In this document: positions 34,313-42,757 of the stretch, in pieces
How positions within the stretch are numbered: the first letter of the stretch is position 1
Layout: each line of letters opens with the position of its first letter
Assembly: GCA_934481345.1 (NCBI GenBank)
Contig: CAKSPF010000002.1
Span: 62,001-126,000 of the forward strand
Direction of reading: 5' to 3'
DNA length: 64,000 nucleotides
DNA from: an uncultured Clostridia bacterium
GTDB taxonomy: Bacteria; Bacillota; Clostridia; UMGS1810
Notes under the pieces: generated by a model
Told to the model about the DNA's origin: nothing
What the model saw: only the letters and a program-made list of their open reading frames with translations
Database searches by the model: none
Made by a program: the position numbers and the translations under genes

Positions 34313-35554
34313 ATGTTAAAAAAAGTATTAAGTCTGTTAGTTGCAGCGTGCGTTGTGTTCACGGTGCTACCCGGTGTGGTTTTTGCCGATGAACTCACCG
34401 AAATTGAAGCGGCAAGAAATGCAATTCAAAAAGGCAAAGACACAGTTAAACTCTACAACGATATTACAAGCGATGAATTTTTGAAAATTATCAGCACACT
34501 TATTCCGGACGGCAGCGACGTTGAGCTTTCGTTCGACAAGGAATCTGATTTTAGAGTTTACAATGCTTCAAGCACCAAAGACGGAAGTGTCTTTGCAAAT
34601 ATAAAACTTACTTGCGGAGTTTACACAAGACATGAAATGTATGATATAAAAATGCCGGCTCTTACCGGTGATGAAGCGCTTGCAAATGCAGACGTTGAAA
34701 AACTGGCAGAAGACAGAACAGCCGTAAAGGAAGCTTTTACGGGCATATCTCTTGACAGCAGCGCAACAGAAGACGATGTTCTGAAAATGGCTCAGGCAGC
34801 TGTTAAAAACGGCAGTACTGTTGAAATTGACGGCGAATGCACCAAAGTTGAATCAACAGATACCAAAAAGGGTTCAATAAAAGTTGTTTTAAAACTTACT
34901 TTAAACAAAGAAACCACTACTATTAAAATTTACAACGGACTCAAGCTTGTTGATGCCGCTGCAGAAACAAAACCCGCAGAAGATACAAAAACTGATGAGG
35001 AAACAAAACCGGCAGAAGAAACAAAACCGGAAAAGAAGAATGTGAACTTCAATGATGTAAAAGATGACGCTTATTATGCATACGCAGTAAAATGGGCTGT
35101 TGAAAACAATATCACAACCGGTACAAGCGATACTACATTTTCACCTGACGATACATGCACAAGAGCACAGATTCTTACATTCCTCTGGCGCGCTGTAGGC
35201 TCGCCGAAAGCAAGCATTGAAAATCCGTTTGCAGATGTTAAGACGACCGATTATTATTATGACGCAGCAATCTGGGCAAGTGAAAAAGGCATGGTTACAG
35301 GCAATATGTTTGAAGGAAATACTCCCTGCACAAGAGCATTGACTGTTACATATCTTTGGAAAAATGCAGATGCGCCTACATTAAGTATGGACAGTATATT
35401 TGATGATGTGTCTGATGATGCAGAATATGCTCCTGCTGTTGCATGGGCAGTTGTCAGCGATGTAACGAGCGGAACCTCAGATACTACGTTTTCTCCTGAC
35501 GATATATGCAGCAGAGGACAGATTGTAACATTTTTGGAAAGAGCTATCGGCTAA
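34313..35554 (+). CDS. Secreted SLH-domain protein with the same unnamed repeats
   Basis: A 413-residue surface protein with a signal peptide ending near VVFADE (residue 25). It has two copies of the unnamed domain found in the neighbour (about 30-118 and 130-215, each ending in a strand like KDGSVFANIKLTC or KKGSIKVVLKLTL). A Lys/Glu/Thr-Pro linker with ETKPAEE-type repeats follows, then three SLH domains (about 243-413). The SLH parts of the two proteins are nearly alike, indicating duplication. It lies 27 bases after the first gene, with GAGG before its start. Confidence 0.86.
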   Translation: MLKKVLSLLVAACVVFTVLPGVVFADELTEIEAARNAIQKGKDTVKLYNDITSDEFLKIISTLIPDGSDVELSFDKESDFRVYNASSTKDGSVFANIKLTCGVYTRHEMYDIKMPALTGDEALANADVEKLAEDRTAVKEAFTGISLDSSATEDDVLKMAQAAVKNGSTVEIDGECTKVESTDTKKGSIKVVLKLTLNKETTTIKIYNGLKLVDAAAETKPAEDTKTDEETKPAEETKPEKKNVNFNDVKDDAYYAYAVKWAVENNITTGTSDTTFSPDDTCTRAQILTFLWRAVGSPKASIENPFADVKTTDYYYDAAIWASEKGMVTGNMFEGNTPCTRALTVTYLWKNADAPTLSMDSIFDDVSDDAEYAPAVAWAVVSDVTSGTSDTTFSPDDICSRGQIVTFLERAIG

Positions 35555-35581
35555 TTAAACACAGAAACAGGAGAATTTATA

Positions 35582-36061
35582 ATGAAAAAAATTTTTGCGC
35601 TTATTCTTACAGGAATTATAGGTCTTTCAGTATTGACGGGCTGTGCCGGTGATCCGGTTGCAGACGAGTTTGAAAAGTTTTTAAATACCGATATGGTTGA
35701 AGTAAATGCGAAATATGAGGATTTAAAAACAGAAATGAACAAGTGGGATAAACTCAATGATGAAGAACTCATAGCAAGTATTAATGATGTTGTTTTGCCG
35801 AATATCAATGATTCACTTGATATGCTTTCAAAAATTGAGCTTAAAACAGATGAAGTCAAGTCAATAAAAGCTAAGTATAAAAAAATGCTTGAAACTTATA
35901 AAGAAGCATATGGACTTATGCTTACCGCAATTGAAAATGATGATGAAGATAAAGTAAATGAAGCGTCTGATAAACTTGACAAAGGACTTAAACAGCTTGA
36001 TGATTACAATAATGCATTGGAAAAGCTCGCAAAAGAGTATGATATGACAATAGAATATTAA
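35582..36061 (+). CDS. Small helical lipoprotein, function unknown
   Basis: A 159-residue predicted lipoprotein: signal FALILTGIIGLSVL, lipobox LTGC with Cys 21. An almost entirely helical, charged body follows (NAKYEDLKTEMNKWDKLND, then KAKYKKMLETYKEAYGLM) that should form a coiled coil. It has no recognised domain. It starts 27 bases after the second SLH gene behind ACAGGAG, and a strong terminator follows, so it ends the surface operon. Confidence 0.75.
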   Translation: MKKIFALILTGIIGLSVLTGCAGDPVADEFEKFLNTDMVEVNAKYEDLKTEMNKWDKLNDEELIASINDVVLPNINDSLDMLSKIELKTDEVKSIKAKYKKMLETYKEAYGLMLTAIENDDEDKVNEASDKLDKGLKQLDDYNNALEKLAKEYDMTIEY

Positions 36062-36070
36062 TTCTTTAAA

Positions 36071-36108
36071 ATACCGCCCGGTTATTTATCTTACCGGGCG
36101 GTATTTTT
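36071..36108 (+). terminator. Rho-independent terminator of the surface operon
   Basis: A perfect 12-bp stem, ATACCGCCCGGT (36071-36082) with ACCGGGCGGTAT (36093-36104), is followed by TTTTTG. Confidence 0.92.
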
Positions 36109-36159
36109 GTATGTATAGATATTTTTTTAAATTTATTGTATAATTGTTGTAAGAAAAAC

Positions 36160-36221
36160 TGAAACTTTTTCCGCCTTTTTTGTGTATATAACAGCGTACA
36201 AATAAAAAACGGCGCCGTTTT
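36160..36221 (+). promoter_or_regulatory. Candidate ECF-type promoter and 16-bp palindrome before the sigma factor gene
   Basis: TGAAAC (36160-36165) with a 17-base spacer and TGTATA (36183-36188) resembles the GAAAC-type -35 used by many ECF sigma factors, which fits autoregulation. Between it and the start is the perfect palindrome AAAACGGCGCCGTTTT (36206-36221). It has no loop and could be an operator. A TATAAT at 36139-36144 may belong to an additional sigma-A promoter. All functional readings are inference. Confidence 0.5.
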
Positions 36222-36242
36222 GAAATGAGGAGGTTTTGCAAT

Positions 36243-36791
36243 TTGAAAAGTGAAGACAGGCTGCTGTATAATCTTAAAAAGAAAAAAAGAAATAGCCTGG
36301 AGGATGTTATTAAGCTTTATACGCCTTATGTGAGCGTGATTGTATATAATACCATAGGAAGCGTAATGACAAAGGAAGATGCCGAGGAAGTAATCTCAGA
36401 CAGTTTCCTTGCGCTTTGGAGGCATATAGACTCCGTTTCAAATGAAAAAGGCGGTATCCGTACCTATCTTGGAGCAATCGCAAGAAACATAGCCAAAAAT
36501 AAACTCCGTGAATACAAAACTCATGATGCGTTGGATGAAAATACCGTGTCAAATTCTGATGATCCGCGTGAAATCGTTTTGAGAAACGAAGAAAAAGCAT
36601 GTTTGACAGATATGATAATGAAACTCGGCGAACCCGACAGTGAAATCTTTTTTCGGTATTATTACTATAACGAAAAAATAAGAGATATAGCATCGGTAAC
36701 GGGTATACCCATATCTACTGTTAAAACGAAATTGTCACGCGGAAAAAATAAACTGAAACAAATTATAAGCTCGAAGGAGGGGTTGCAATGA
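36243..36791 (+). CDS. ECF-type RNA polymerase sigma factor
   Basis: Sigma-70 family, extracytoplasmic function type, 182 residues. Region 2 (about 15-90) has SVMTKEDAEEVISDSFLALW and IRTYLGAIARNIAKNKLRE. Region 4 (about 120-175) has FRYYYYNEKIRDIASVTG and STVKTKLSRGKNKLKQII, the helix-turn-helix. An ATG at 36225 is in frame but overlaps the GAGGAGG (36227-36233). TTG 36243, 9 bases after that site, is the better start. The next gene overlaps by 4 bases and encodes a membrane DUF4179 protein, the usual anti-sigma partner. Confidence 0.9.
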   Translation: MKSEDRLLYNLKKKKRNSLEDVIKLYTPYVSVIVYNTIGSVMTKEDAEEVISDSFLALWRHIDSVSNEKGGIRTYLGAIARNIAKNKLREYKTHDALDENTVSNSDDPREIVLRNEEKACLTDMIMKLGEPDSEIFFRYYYYNEKIRDIASVTGIPISTVKTKLSRGKNKLKQIISSKEGLQ

Positions 36792-37780
36792 ACCGGAGAC
36801 TGAATACGCTGAAAAAAGAATTGAATGTTAAGGATGATTATGAAACTGCGGATACAAAAAGCATAATTAATGCAGTAAATATTTCGCTAAACGCAAATCC
36901 GAAGGAAAGAAAAATTTATATTAAACAGAAATTTTTAAATGCGGTTTTTGCTGCCGCAATTGTATTTGCGGTTTCGTGCATTACGGTATTTGCAAGTGTT
37001 AGCCTCGGCTGGCATGAAAAATTGGCAGAGTATTTTAATCCTACCGACAAACAGATTGAGCAGATGCAGGGCGCGGCGGCATTCCCGGATATAACGGCAA
37101 CTGACGGCGGAATAACCGTAAATGTACTTCAGACTTTGGCGGATAAACACGGCATATATGTTTTGTATGAGATAGAAGGAGCCGGAAATATAGGCAATAA
37201 TGAAACGCTGTCTTGGGAAAAGGAACGCTTGAAGATTTCATACAAAAGCGACAGTAAAATACCCGGTACGGGTGGTTATGCATACAGCAAAATCCTTGAC
37301 TGCGAAAACAACAAATGCACAATGCTGTATATAAGAACGGGTACCGGAAAAATTGCAAACCAGAAACTGAAATTTGATTTGAGCGGACTGAAAAAGGGCG
37401 TTATTGATACAAACGGTAATTGCAGTTTTTATCCCGTTTCGGAAAGTCGGTTTGAGCTTGAATGGAATTTTCAATATGAAAATCTCGGAAAAGAGTGGAA
37501 CCCTGACGAGAAAATAAATAACGGAAAAAATACCGTAACTCGGATTGACGTATCTCCGATTTCAATGTGGTTAACAGTTAGCGGTGAGGAATTAAAAAAT
37601 AATGACAGTATTAAGATTAATTTCAAAAACGGAAAAACAATGAATAATTCTGTTAATTCGGCATTTTCACCGCTTCATGGAGGCATTAATACACTGTCCT
37701 TTGAATTTGACAAAATAATTGATGTTAATGATATAAAAAGCGTGCAAATAGGGGAGAATACCGTTTATTTGCATAATTAG
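36788..37780 (+). CDS. DUF4179 membrane protein, probable anti-sigma factor
   Basis: A 330-residue single-pass protein. It has a cytoplasmic N-terminal part of about 52 residues, a membrane helix (about 53-75, AVFAAAIVFAVSCITVFASV), then an external domain with FNPTDKQIEQMQGAAAFP and GGITVNVLQTLADKHGIYVLYEI. This is the DUF4179 pattern. Such genes regularly follow ECF sigma factors and act as anti-sigma factors or sensors. The 4-base overlap (ATGA) with the sigma gene supports a coupled pair. No zinc-type HxxxCxxC anti-sigma motif is visible at the N terminus. Confidence 0.8.
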   Translation: MNRRLNTLKKELNVKDDYETADTKSIINAVNISLNANPKERKIYIKQKFLNAVFAAAIVFAVSCITVFASVSLGWHEKLAEYFNPTDKQIEQMQGAAAFPDITATDGGITVNVLQTLADKHGIYVLYEIEGAGNIGNNETLSWEKERLKISYKSDSKIPGTGGYAYSKILDCENNKCTMLYIRTGTGKIANQKLKFDLSGLKKGVIDTNGNCSFYPVSESRFELEWNFQYENLGKEWNPDEKINNGKNTVTRIDVSPISMWLTVSGEELKNNDSIKINFKNGKTMNNSVNSAFSPLHGGINTLSFEFDKIIDVNDIKSVQIGENTVYLHN

Positions 37781-37813
37781 TCAGTTTCGCAGAATACCTG
37801 CAGATTTGATAAT

Positions 37814-37858
37814 AAAAAAACCGTATCGGCTGATTTGATTTCAGACGATACGGTTTTT
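37814..37858. terminator. Bidirectional terminator between the anti-sigma gene and rnfB
   Basis: AAACCGTATCG pairs with CGATACGGTTT, extended inside by GCTGA/TCAGA. It has A-runs on the left and T-runs on the right, so it can end both convergent transcripts. Confidence 0.87.
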
Positions 37859-37868
37859 GGTTGTTATA

Positions 37869-38660
37869 CTATGCGGTATGTATGACCTTTTTCGGGCAGG
37901 CATCGGCGCATGCGCCGCAAGCCGTACATTTTTCGTAATCTATTTTTGCAAGATTGTTTTCTACATGTATAGCGTCAAACTCACACTTTTTCTCACATAT
38001 TTTGCAGCCTATGCATCCGTTGGAACAGTAGTTTTTGACAACTGCTCCCTTGTCCTGCGATGAACAGGCAACAAAGAATTTCTTTTCCTGCGGTACGAGA
38101 GAAATCAGGCTTTTCGGGCAGACGGAAGCGCATCTTCCGCAGCCTGTGCAGTTTTGATAGTTAATGTGTGCAATACCGTTTTCAATACTCAGTGCGTTGA
38201 ATCCGCACTCTTTTACACAGTCGCCGAATCCGAGACAGCCGTATTCGCATTTCTTTTGACCGCCGTTTAACTGCATGGCGGTAAAACAATCGCTTATGCC
38301 GGTAAAGTCGTATCTTGACGGGCAGGCTTCACTTGTGCCGCAGCAGCTTACCCTCGCTGTACGTTTTTGCACGGCTTCTGCCTTTATCCCCATAATTTCA
38401 CAAATCAATTTGTTTTTTTCATCTGTCATGAGATTGCATTTTGCGGCAGATTCACCGTTTTTGACTACGGCGTCAGCAAGCGCACTGCATCCCGCATAGC
38501 CGCAGCCGCCGCAGTTTGCACCGGGCAAAAGCTCGCAGATTTTATCTATGCGCTCATCTTTGTCTATCCGAAATACGATTGAGGCAAAGCCCAGAAGTGC
38601 GCCGAAGAAAAGTCCTATAGCACCTATCGCAAGTGCCGGAATTAATATTTCACCAATCAT
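37869..38660 (-). CDS. rnfB: Rnf electron transport complex subunit RnfB
   Basis: Iron-sulfur subunit that accepts electrons from ferredoxin in the Rnf complex, which couples ferredoxin:NAD+ oxidoreduction to Na+ or H+ export. The 263-residue protein has an N-terminal membrane helix (about 5-28). A 4Fe-4S module follows, with LLPGANCGGCGYAGCSALAD near residue 45, and then ferredoxin-type clusters: CTGCGRCASVCPKS, CIGCKICEKKC and CTACGACADACPKK. An extra Cys segment, CEYGCLGFGDCVKEC, supplies further cluster ligands. It is last in the order C-D-G-E-A-B. Confidence 0.95.
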   Translation of the reverse strand: MIGEILIPALAIGAIGLFFGALLGFASIVFRIDKDERIDKICELLPGANCGGCGYAGCSALADAVVKNGESAAKCNLMTDEKNKLICEIMGIKAEAVQKRTARVSCCGTSEACPSRYDFTGISDCFTAMQLNGGQKKCEYGCLGFGDCVKECGFNALSIENGIAHINYQNCTGCGRCASVCPKSLISLVPQEKKFFVACSSQDKGAVVKNYCSNGCIGCKICEKKCEFDAIHVENNLAKIDYEKCTACGACADACPKKVIHTA

Positions 38661-38682
38661 TATATTTTCCTCCTAATGCAGC

Positions 38683-39267
38683 TTAAAAAGATAAGCCCTG
38701 AAATCCTAAAAACGACATTGCAATAAGGCTTGCCGTAATCAGCGCAATGGGGAAGCCTTTAAGGTTTTCGGGTATGTCTGCGGTTTCAAGTCTTTCGCGT
38801 ACACCGGCAAACAAAACAATTGCTACGGTAAATCCTATAGCCGCACTGAAAGCATACCAGACTGCTTCGGCAAAGTTGAACTGCTTTTCAATATTGAGCA
38901 GTGTAACACCGAGAACCGCGCAGTTTGTGGTAATCAGCGGCAGATATATTCCCAGTGCATTGTACAGTGCCGGAACGGTTTTTGCAACAAACATTTCGAC
39001 GAATTGAACAAGCGCGGCAATCAGCAGAATAAAAGACAGAGTCTGCAGATATTCCACTTTTAACGGAACGAGTATGAGATGATACACAGCCCATGTAAGA
39101 GCTGCGGCAAGCGCCATTACAAATGTTACCGCCATTCCCATACCGAGGGCGGTGTCGGTCTTTTTGGATACACCCAAAAACGGGCATATACCGTAAAATT
39201 TAACAAGTACAAAGTTTTCTACCAGAATTGCCGCAACGGACAATTCCAGAAAATGTGCAATACCCAT
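38683..39267 (-). CDS. rnfA: Rnf complex membrane subunit RnfA
   Basis: Integral membrane subunit of 194 residues with six helices, part of the ion-translocating core with RnfE. Signature segments are LVKFYGICPFLGVSKKTDTALGMG (shown in part: YGICPFLGVSKK), NCAVLGVTLLN and GVRERLETADIPENLKG. The Cys in ICPFLGVS and in NCAVLG correspond to the membrane iron-sulfur ligands shared by RnfA and RnfE. Its start overlaps the rnfE stop by one base. Confidence 0.95.
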   Translation of the reverse strand: MGIAHFLELSVAAILVENFVLVKFYGICPFLGVSKKTDTALGMGMAVTFVMALAAALTWAVYHLILVPLKVEYLQTLSFILLIAALVQFVEMFVAKTVPALYNALGIYLPLITTNCAVLGVTLLNIEKQFNFAEAVWYAFSAAIGFTVAIVLFAGVRERLETADIPENLKGFPIALITASLIAMSFLGFQGLSF

Positions 39268-39875
39268 TATCTGCCGTCCTCCTTTTTGCTGTTTTTAATG
39301 AGATTCAGAGTTCCCAAAAGTATGCCGAGAACCAAAAATGCTCCCGGTGGAAGAATAAACATAATTGCCGGGTTGTAGTGACCTGCAAAAATATCTATAC
39401 CCAAAAGCGTGCCTGCGCCGAGAATTTCTCTTACAGTTCCGAGAACGCTTAATCCGAGTGTAAAGCCAAGCCCCATGCCGAGGCCGTCCAAAGCTGAGGG
39501 AATAGGCTTGTTTTTGGAAGCAAAGCTCTCTGCCCTGGCAAGTATAATACAGTTTACCACTATAAGCGGTATGAATAATCCGAGAGCTGCCGATATTGAC
39601 GGAAGATATGCTTTAAGCAGCATTTCAATAATGCTTACAAAAGCGGCTATTATTACTATGTAAGAGGCAATGCGTATTTTGGACGGTATAACCTTGCGTA
39701 CAAGAGATATGGCAAGGTTGGAACAGACCAATACAAAGGTTGCCGAAAGTCCCATTCCGATAGCGTTTATGAGTGATGTCGTGACAGCAAGCGTCGGACA
39801 CATACCCAAAAGCTGTATGAAGGTCGGGTTTTCATCAATTATTCCGTTTTTAAGCACTTTAAGGTTATTTGACAT
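39267..39875 (-). CDS. rnfE: Rnf complex membrane subunit RnfE
   Basis: A 202-residue integral membrane subunit homologous to RnfA. It shows LLGMCPTLAVTTSLINAIGM, VVNCIILARAESFASKN and SALDGLGMGLGFTLGL, all family signatures, with the paired Cys residues of the membrane cluster (MCPTLA and NCIILA). It overlaps rnfG by 11 bases, as expected for tightly coupled operon genes. Confidence 0.95.
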   Translation of the reverse strand: MSNNLKVLKNGIIDENPTFIQLLGMCPTLAVTTSLINAIGMGLSATFVLVCSNLAISLVRKVIPSKIRIASYIVIIAAFVSIIEMLLKAYLPSISAALGLFIPLIVVNCIILARAESFASKNKPIPSALDGLGMGLGFTLGLSVLGTVREILGAGTLLGIDIFAGHYNPAIMFILPPGAFLVLGILLGTLNLIKNSKKEDGR

Positions 39876-40458
39876 TTTTATCCGCCTCCGCCTGTGAAAT
39901 TATTTTTGCTGCCGAAACAGCCGAGTTTACACCGCTTGTTACCGCTTTTGAGGTTATGGTAGCGCCGCTTATTGCATTAATCTGACTGTCGCCGGCGTTA
40001 CCTGTCTTGACAACTTCAAGTCCTCCGCTTTTTCCCGTGAACTGGTCAATCCAGTTGCTGTCGGCTTTCGCGCCCAAACCGGGTGTTTCGCTCATTGAAG
40101 TTATTTTAATTCCCGTAACGTTAAAATCAGTATCCAAGCCAATCATCATTGAGATTTTTCCGCCGTATCCCGACGGCTCTGCCTTGACGCAGTATCCTAC
40201 GGTTTTGCCGTTTTTATCTGTTCCTTTAAGGACGGATGTAACTGTGCTGTCACTTAAAAACATCATGTATTTCTTTTCGTCTGTAAAGCTTTCTGCCGCT
40301 TTGAGTACAGACGACTGAGCTTCTTCTTCTGTCTTTTTCTGAAGCTCTGCAATTTTATCCTTTGTAAGATTGTTGCAAAGAACCAAAAGAAGGGTGCAGA
40401 TAAAAGCTACGGCAAAAAGAATACCTGCGAGCTTTGCCATAAATTTGAATTTTTTCAT
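39865..40458 (-). CDS. rnfG: Rnf complex FMN-binding subunit RnfG
   Basis: Subunit with covalently bound FMN, 197 residues. An N-terminal membrane helix (about 8-28) is followed by an external FMN-binding domain. The flavinylation motif SGATITSKAV is near residue 168; the Thr takes the FMN through a phosphoester bond. MSETPGLGAKAD and YGGKISMMIGLD are further family segments. It overlaps rnfD by 4 bases. Confidence 0.95.
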   Translation of the reverse strand: MKKFKFMAKLAGILFAVAFICTLLLVLCNNLTKDKIAELQKKTEEEAQSSVLKAAESFTDEKKYMMFLSDSTVTSVLKGTDKNGKTVGYCVKAEPSGYGGKISMMIGLDTDFNVTGIKITSMSETPGLGAKADSNWIDQFTGKSGGLEVVKTGNAGDSQINAISGATITSKAVTSGVNSAVSAAKIISQAEADKNVK

Positions 40459-41408
40459 TTTGCCTTCACCGCCTTGCCGAATGTTTTTGGAACAAAAGCC
40501 TTGTCAATAAGCGGCGTAGCAATGTTCATTACAAGTATTCCGTAGGTTACTCCTTCGGGATAACCGCCGTACACGCGTATAACGCCGGTTATAATGCCGG
40601 CAAGCAGGGCATAAAGCGCCTGACCTTTCGCAGTGAGCGGACTGGTGGTGTAATCGGTAGCCATGAACACTCCGCCGAGGATAACTCCGCCGGCTAATAT
40701 AGAATAGAGAAAATCACCTGCAAAAAATCCGTTTTTGGTGAATATCCAGCCGAAAAGTCCCACCGTCAGTATGTATATTGCCGGTATTACCGGCGTTATA
40801 ACCTTTCTTACAAAAAGGTATATGCATCCGATTAAAAGCAAAAGAGCCGATACCTCGCCGATACATCCGCCAATGTTTGTTCCGAGAAATAAATCGGAGT
40901 ATTTAGCAAGCGTACCTTCGCCGACGCCTTTCATTACCGCAAGCGGAGTTGCTCCGGTAACGGCGTCTGCTTTTGGAATGGTCCAGTCGGTCATCTCCAC
41001 CGGCCAGCATGCAAGCAGAAATGCTCTTGCCGCAAGCGCCGGGTTAACAATGTTCTGCCCTAAGCCGCCGAAAAAGCATTTTACAACTATTATGGCAAAT
41101 ACAGAGCCTACGGCAGCCATATAGTACGGTATGGTAACAGGCAGGCAAAATGCAAGCAAAACACCTGTTACAGCCGCGCTGAGATCATTTATGCTTGTGT
41201 TCTTTTTTGCGGCGCGCGTCCATATGTATTCGGCAAGAATACATGAAATCACGCACACAGCGGTTACCGCGAGCGCCCTTATGCCGAAAAAATACACCGA
41301 ACCGGCAAGAGCCGGAAGCATGGCGATGAGCACATCGCGCATGGTAGTGGAAATATAGCGCTCGGTGCGTATGTGCGGCGCATATGATACAAGAAAATTA
41401 TTCTCCAT
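40455..41408 (-). CDS. rnfD: Rnf complex membrane subunit RnfD
   Basis: Multi-pass subunit of 317 residues with about nine helices. It carries the covalent FMN attachment motif DAVTGATPLAVMK near residue 150. YAPHIRTERYISTTMRDVLIA at the N terminus (seen in part as HIRTERYISTTMRDV), GGLGQNIVNPALAARAFLLA and ATDYTTSPLTAKGQ are typical of RnfD. It lies 9 bases after rnfC. Confidence 0.95.
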   Translation of the reverse strand: MENNFLVSYAPHIRTERYISTTMRDVLIAMLPALAGSVYFFGIRALAVTAVCVISCILAEYIWTRAAKKNTSINDLSAAVTGVLLAFCLPVTIPYYMAAVGSVFAIIVVKCFFGGLGQNIVNPALAARAFLLACWPVEMTDWTIPKADAVTGATPLAVMKGVGEGTLAKYSDLFLGTNIGGCIGEVSALLLLIGCIYLFVRKVITPVIPAIYILTVGLFGWIFTKNGFFAGDFLYSILAGGVILGGVFMATDYTTSPLTAKGQALYALLAGIITGVIRVYGGYPEGVTYGILVMNIATPLIDKAFVPKTFGKAVKAK

Positions 41409-41417
41409 AACAGCACC

Positions 41418-42740
41418 TCAATTCTTCTGACTGCGTATGCGGATTTTCGCTTTTGCAGTCTTTATGTTTTGTGTAATGTTGTTTCTGCACTGACAGGTGT
41501 ATGAGCACACACCGCATTCTATGCAGTCGGTTATGTTGAGCTTTTTAAGCATTTCAAAGTTTTCCGCCTTTGCATATGCATTAAGAAGAGCAGGAGCCAA
41601 TCCCATAGGGCAATGGCTTACGCAGTCGCCGCATTTTACACAGTTTACGGTTTGCGGCTGATTTGTAAAATCCTTTGTAAATGCCAGAAGCGCCGAAGTA
41701 TTTTTTACAACGGGAACGCTTAAATCGGACTGAGCAATTCCCATCATCGGTCCGCCCATTATGACCTTGTTTGTGTTTTCCAAGTCACATTCGGCGGCAT
41801 TTAAAATATCAATAAACGGCGTGCCGATGCGTACTCTGAAATTCGACGGCTTTTTAACCGCGTCGCCGGCAACGGTTACAACACGGCTTAAAACGCACTG
41901 CCTGTATGTAACGGCATAGTAAACAGCCTTGCATGTGTCTATGTTGTTTACAATCACTCCGACGTCTGCCGGGAGACCGCCCGAAGGAACTTCTCTGCCC
42001 ATGATTGCTTTGATAAGCTGTTTTTCACTTCCTTGCGGATATTTGGTTTTGAGAACCTTTATTTCCGTACCGGGAAAGTCCTTTGCCGTTGCACTCATAA
42101 TTTTAATTGCTTCCGGTTTGTTGTTTTCTATTCCGATAAAGCATTTGTCTACACCGGTAATATCCATCATGATTTTAATGCCCTTGAATACCTCGCGCGG
42201 TGTTTCAAGCATTACACGGTAATCGCTTGTAAGATACGGTTCACATTCGGCACCGTTTACTATCAGACAATCAATTTTTTTGTCTTTTGGCGGATTAAGC
42301 TTAATGTGAGTGGGAAATGCCGCTCCGCCGAGTCCTACCATACCGGATTCGCGTACAATATTTAGCTTTTCCTCTTTTGTAAGCTTTTCTGTATCGTTTC
42401 TTTCATATACGTCGGGATGCATTTCATACATAAAGTCGTTTTCCACCACAACGCTCAGAATATTCTTTCCGTTCGGATGCGGCATTTTTTCGATTGCCTT
42501 TACCGTTCCGGATACCGTTGAGTGAACCGGTACGGATACAAAGGCTTTGCTGTCGCCAATCTTCTGACAGACCAGAACCCGGTCGCCTTTTTTGACAAGC
42601 GGTTCGCACGGAGCGCCGATGTGCTGAACCATCGGATAAATCATTGTCTGAGATGCCGGCAGTTCTTCAATCGCGCAGTTCATTGTGCTTTCCTTGCGGT
42701 CGTTCGGATGCAGACCGCCTCTGAAGGTTAACGCTTTCAA
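41418..42740 (-). CDS. rnfC: Rnf complex NADH-binding subunit RnfC
   Basis: Peripheral subunit of 440 residues that binds NADH and FMN. It has the N-terminal barrel-sandwich segment (GGLHPNDRKEST, QHIGAPCEPLVKKGD), the NADH/FMN glycine loop GMVGLGGAAFPTHIKL, NGAECEPYLTSDYR, then two 4Fe-4S motifs: CVKCGDCVSHCPMGLAP and CIECGVCSYTCQC. The second lacks the usual terminal CP and instead ends CQCRNN, a common RnfC variant. First rnf gene, 17 bases after pncB. Confidence 0.95.
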   Translation of the reverse strand: MKALTFRGGLHPNDRKESTMNCAIEELPASQTMIYPMVQHIGAPCEPLVKKGDRVLVCQKIGDSKAFVSVPVHSTVSGTVKAIEKMPHPNGKNILSVVVENDFMYEMHPDVYERNDTEKLTKEEKLNIVRESGMVGLGGAAFPTHIKLNPPKDKKIDCLIVNGAECEPYLTSDYRVMLETPREVFKGIKIMMDITGVDKCFIGIENNKPEAIKIMSATAKDFPGTEIKVLKTKYPQGSEKQLIKAIMGREVPSGGLPADVGVIVNNIDTCKAVYYAVTYRQCVLSRVVTVAGDAVKKPSNFRVRIGTPFIDILNAAECDLENTNKVIMGGPMMGIAQSDLSVPVVKNTSALLAFTKDFTNQPQTVNCVKCGDCVSHCPMGLAPALLNAYAKAENFEMLKKLNITDCIECGVCSYTCQCRNNITQNIKTAKAKIRIRSQKN

Positions 42741-42757
42741 TAAATAACACCTCTTTT

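Noticed and set aside
34970..35040. Direct repeats in the Lys/Glu/Thr-Pro linker of the second SLH protein as a mobile or CRISPR-like repeat
   Set aside because: They are short coding repeats that give a flexible ETKPAEE-type linker; spacing and content do not fit CRISPR.
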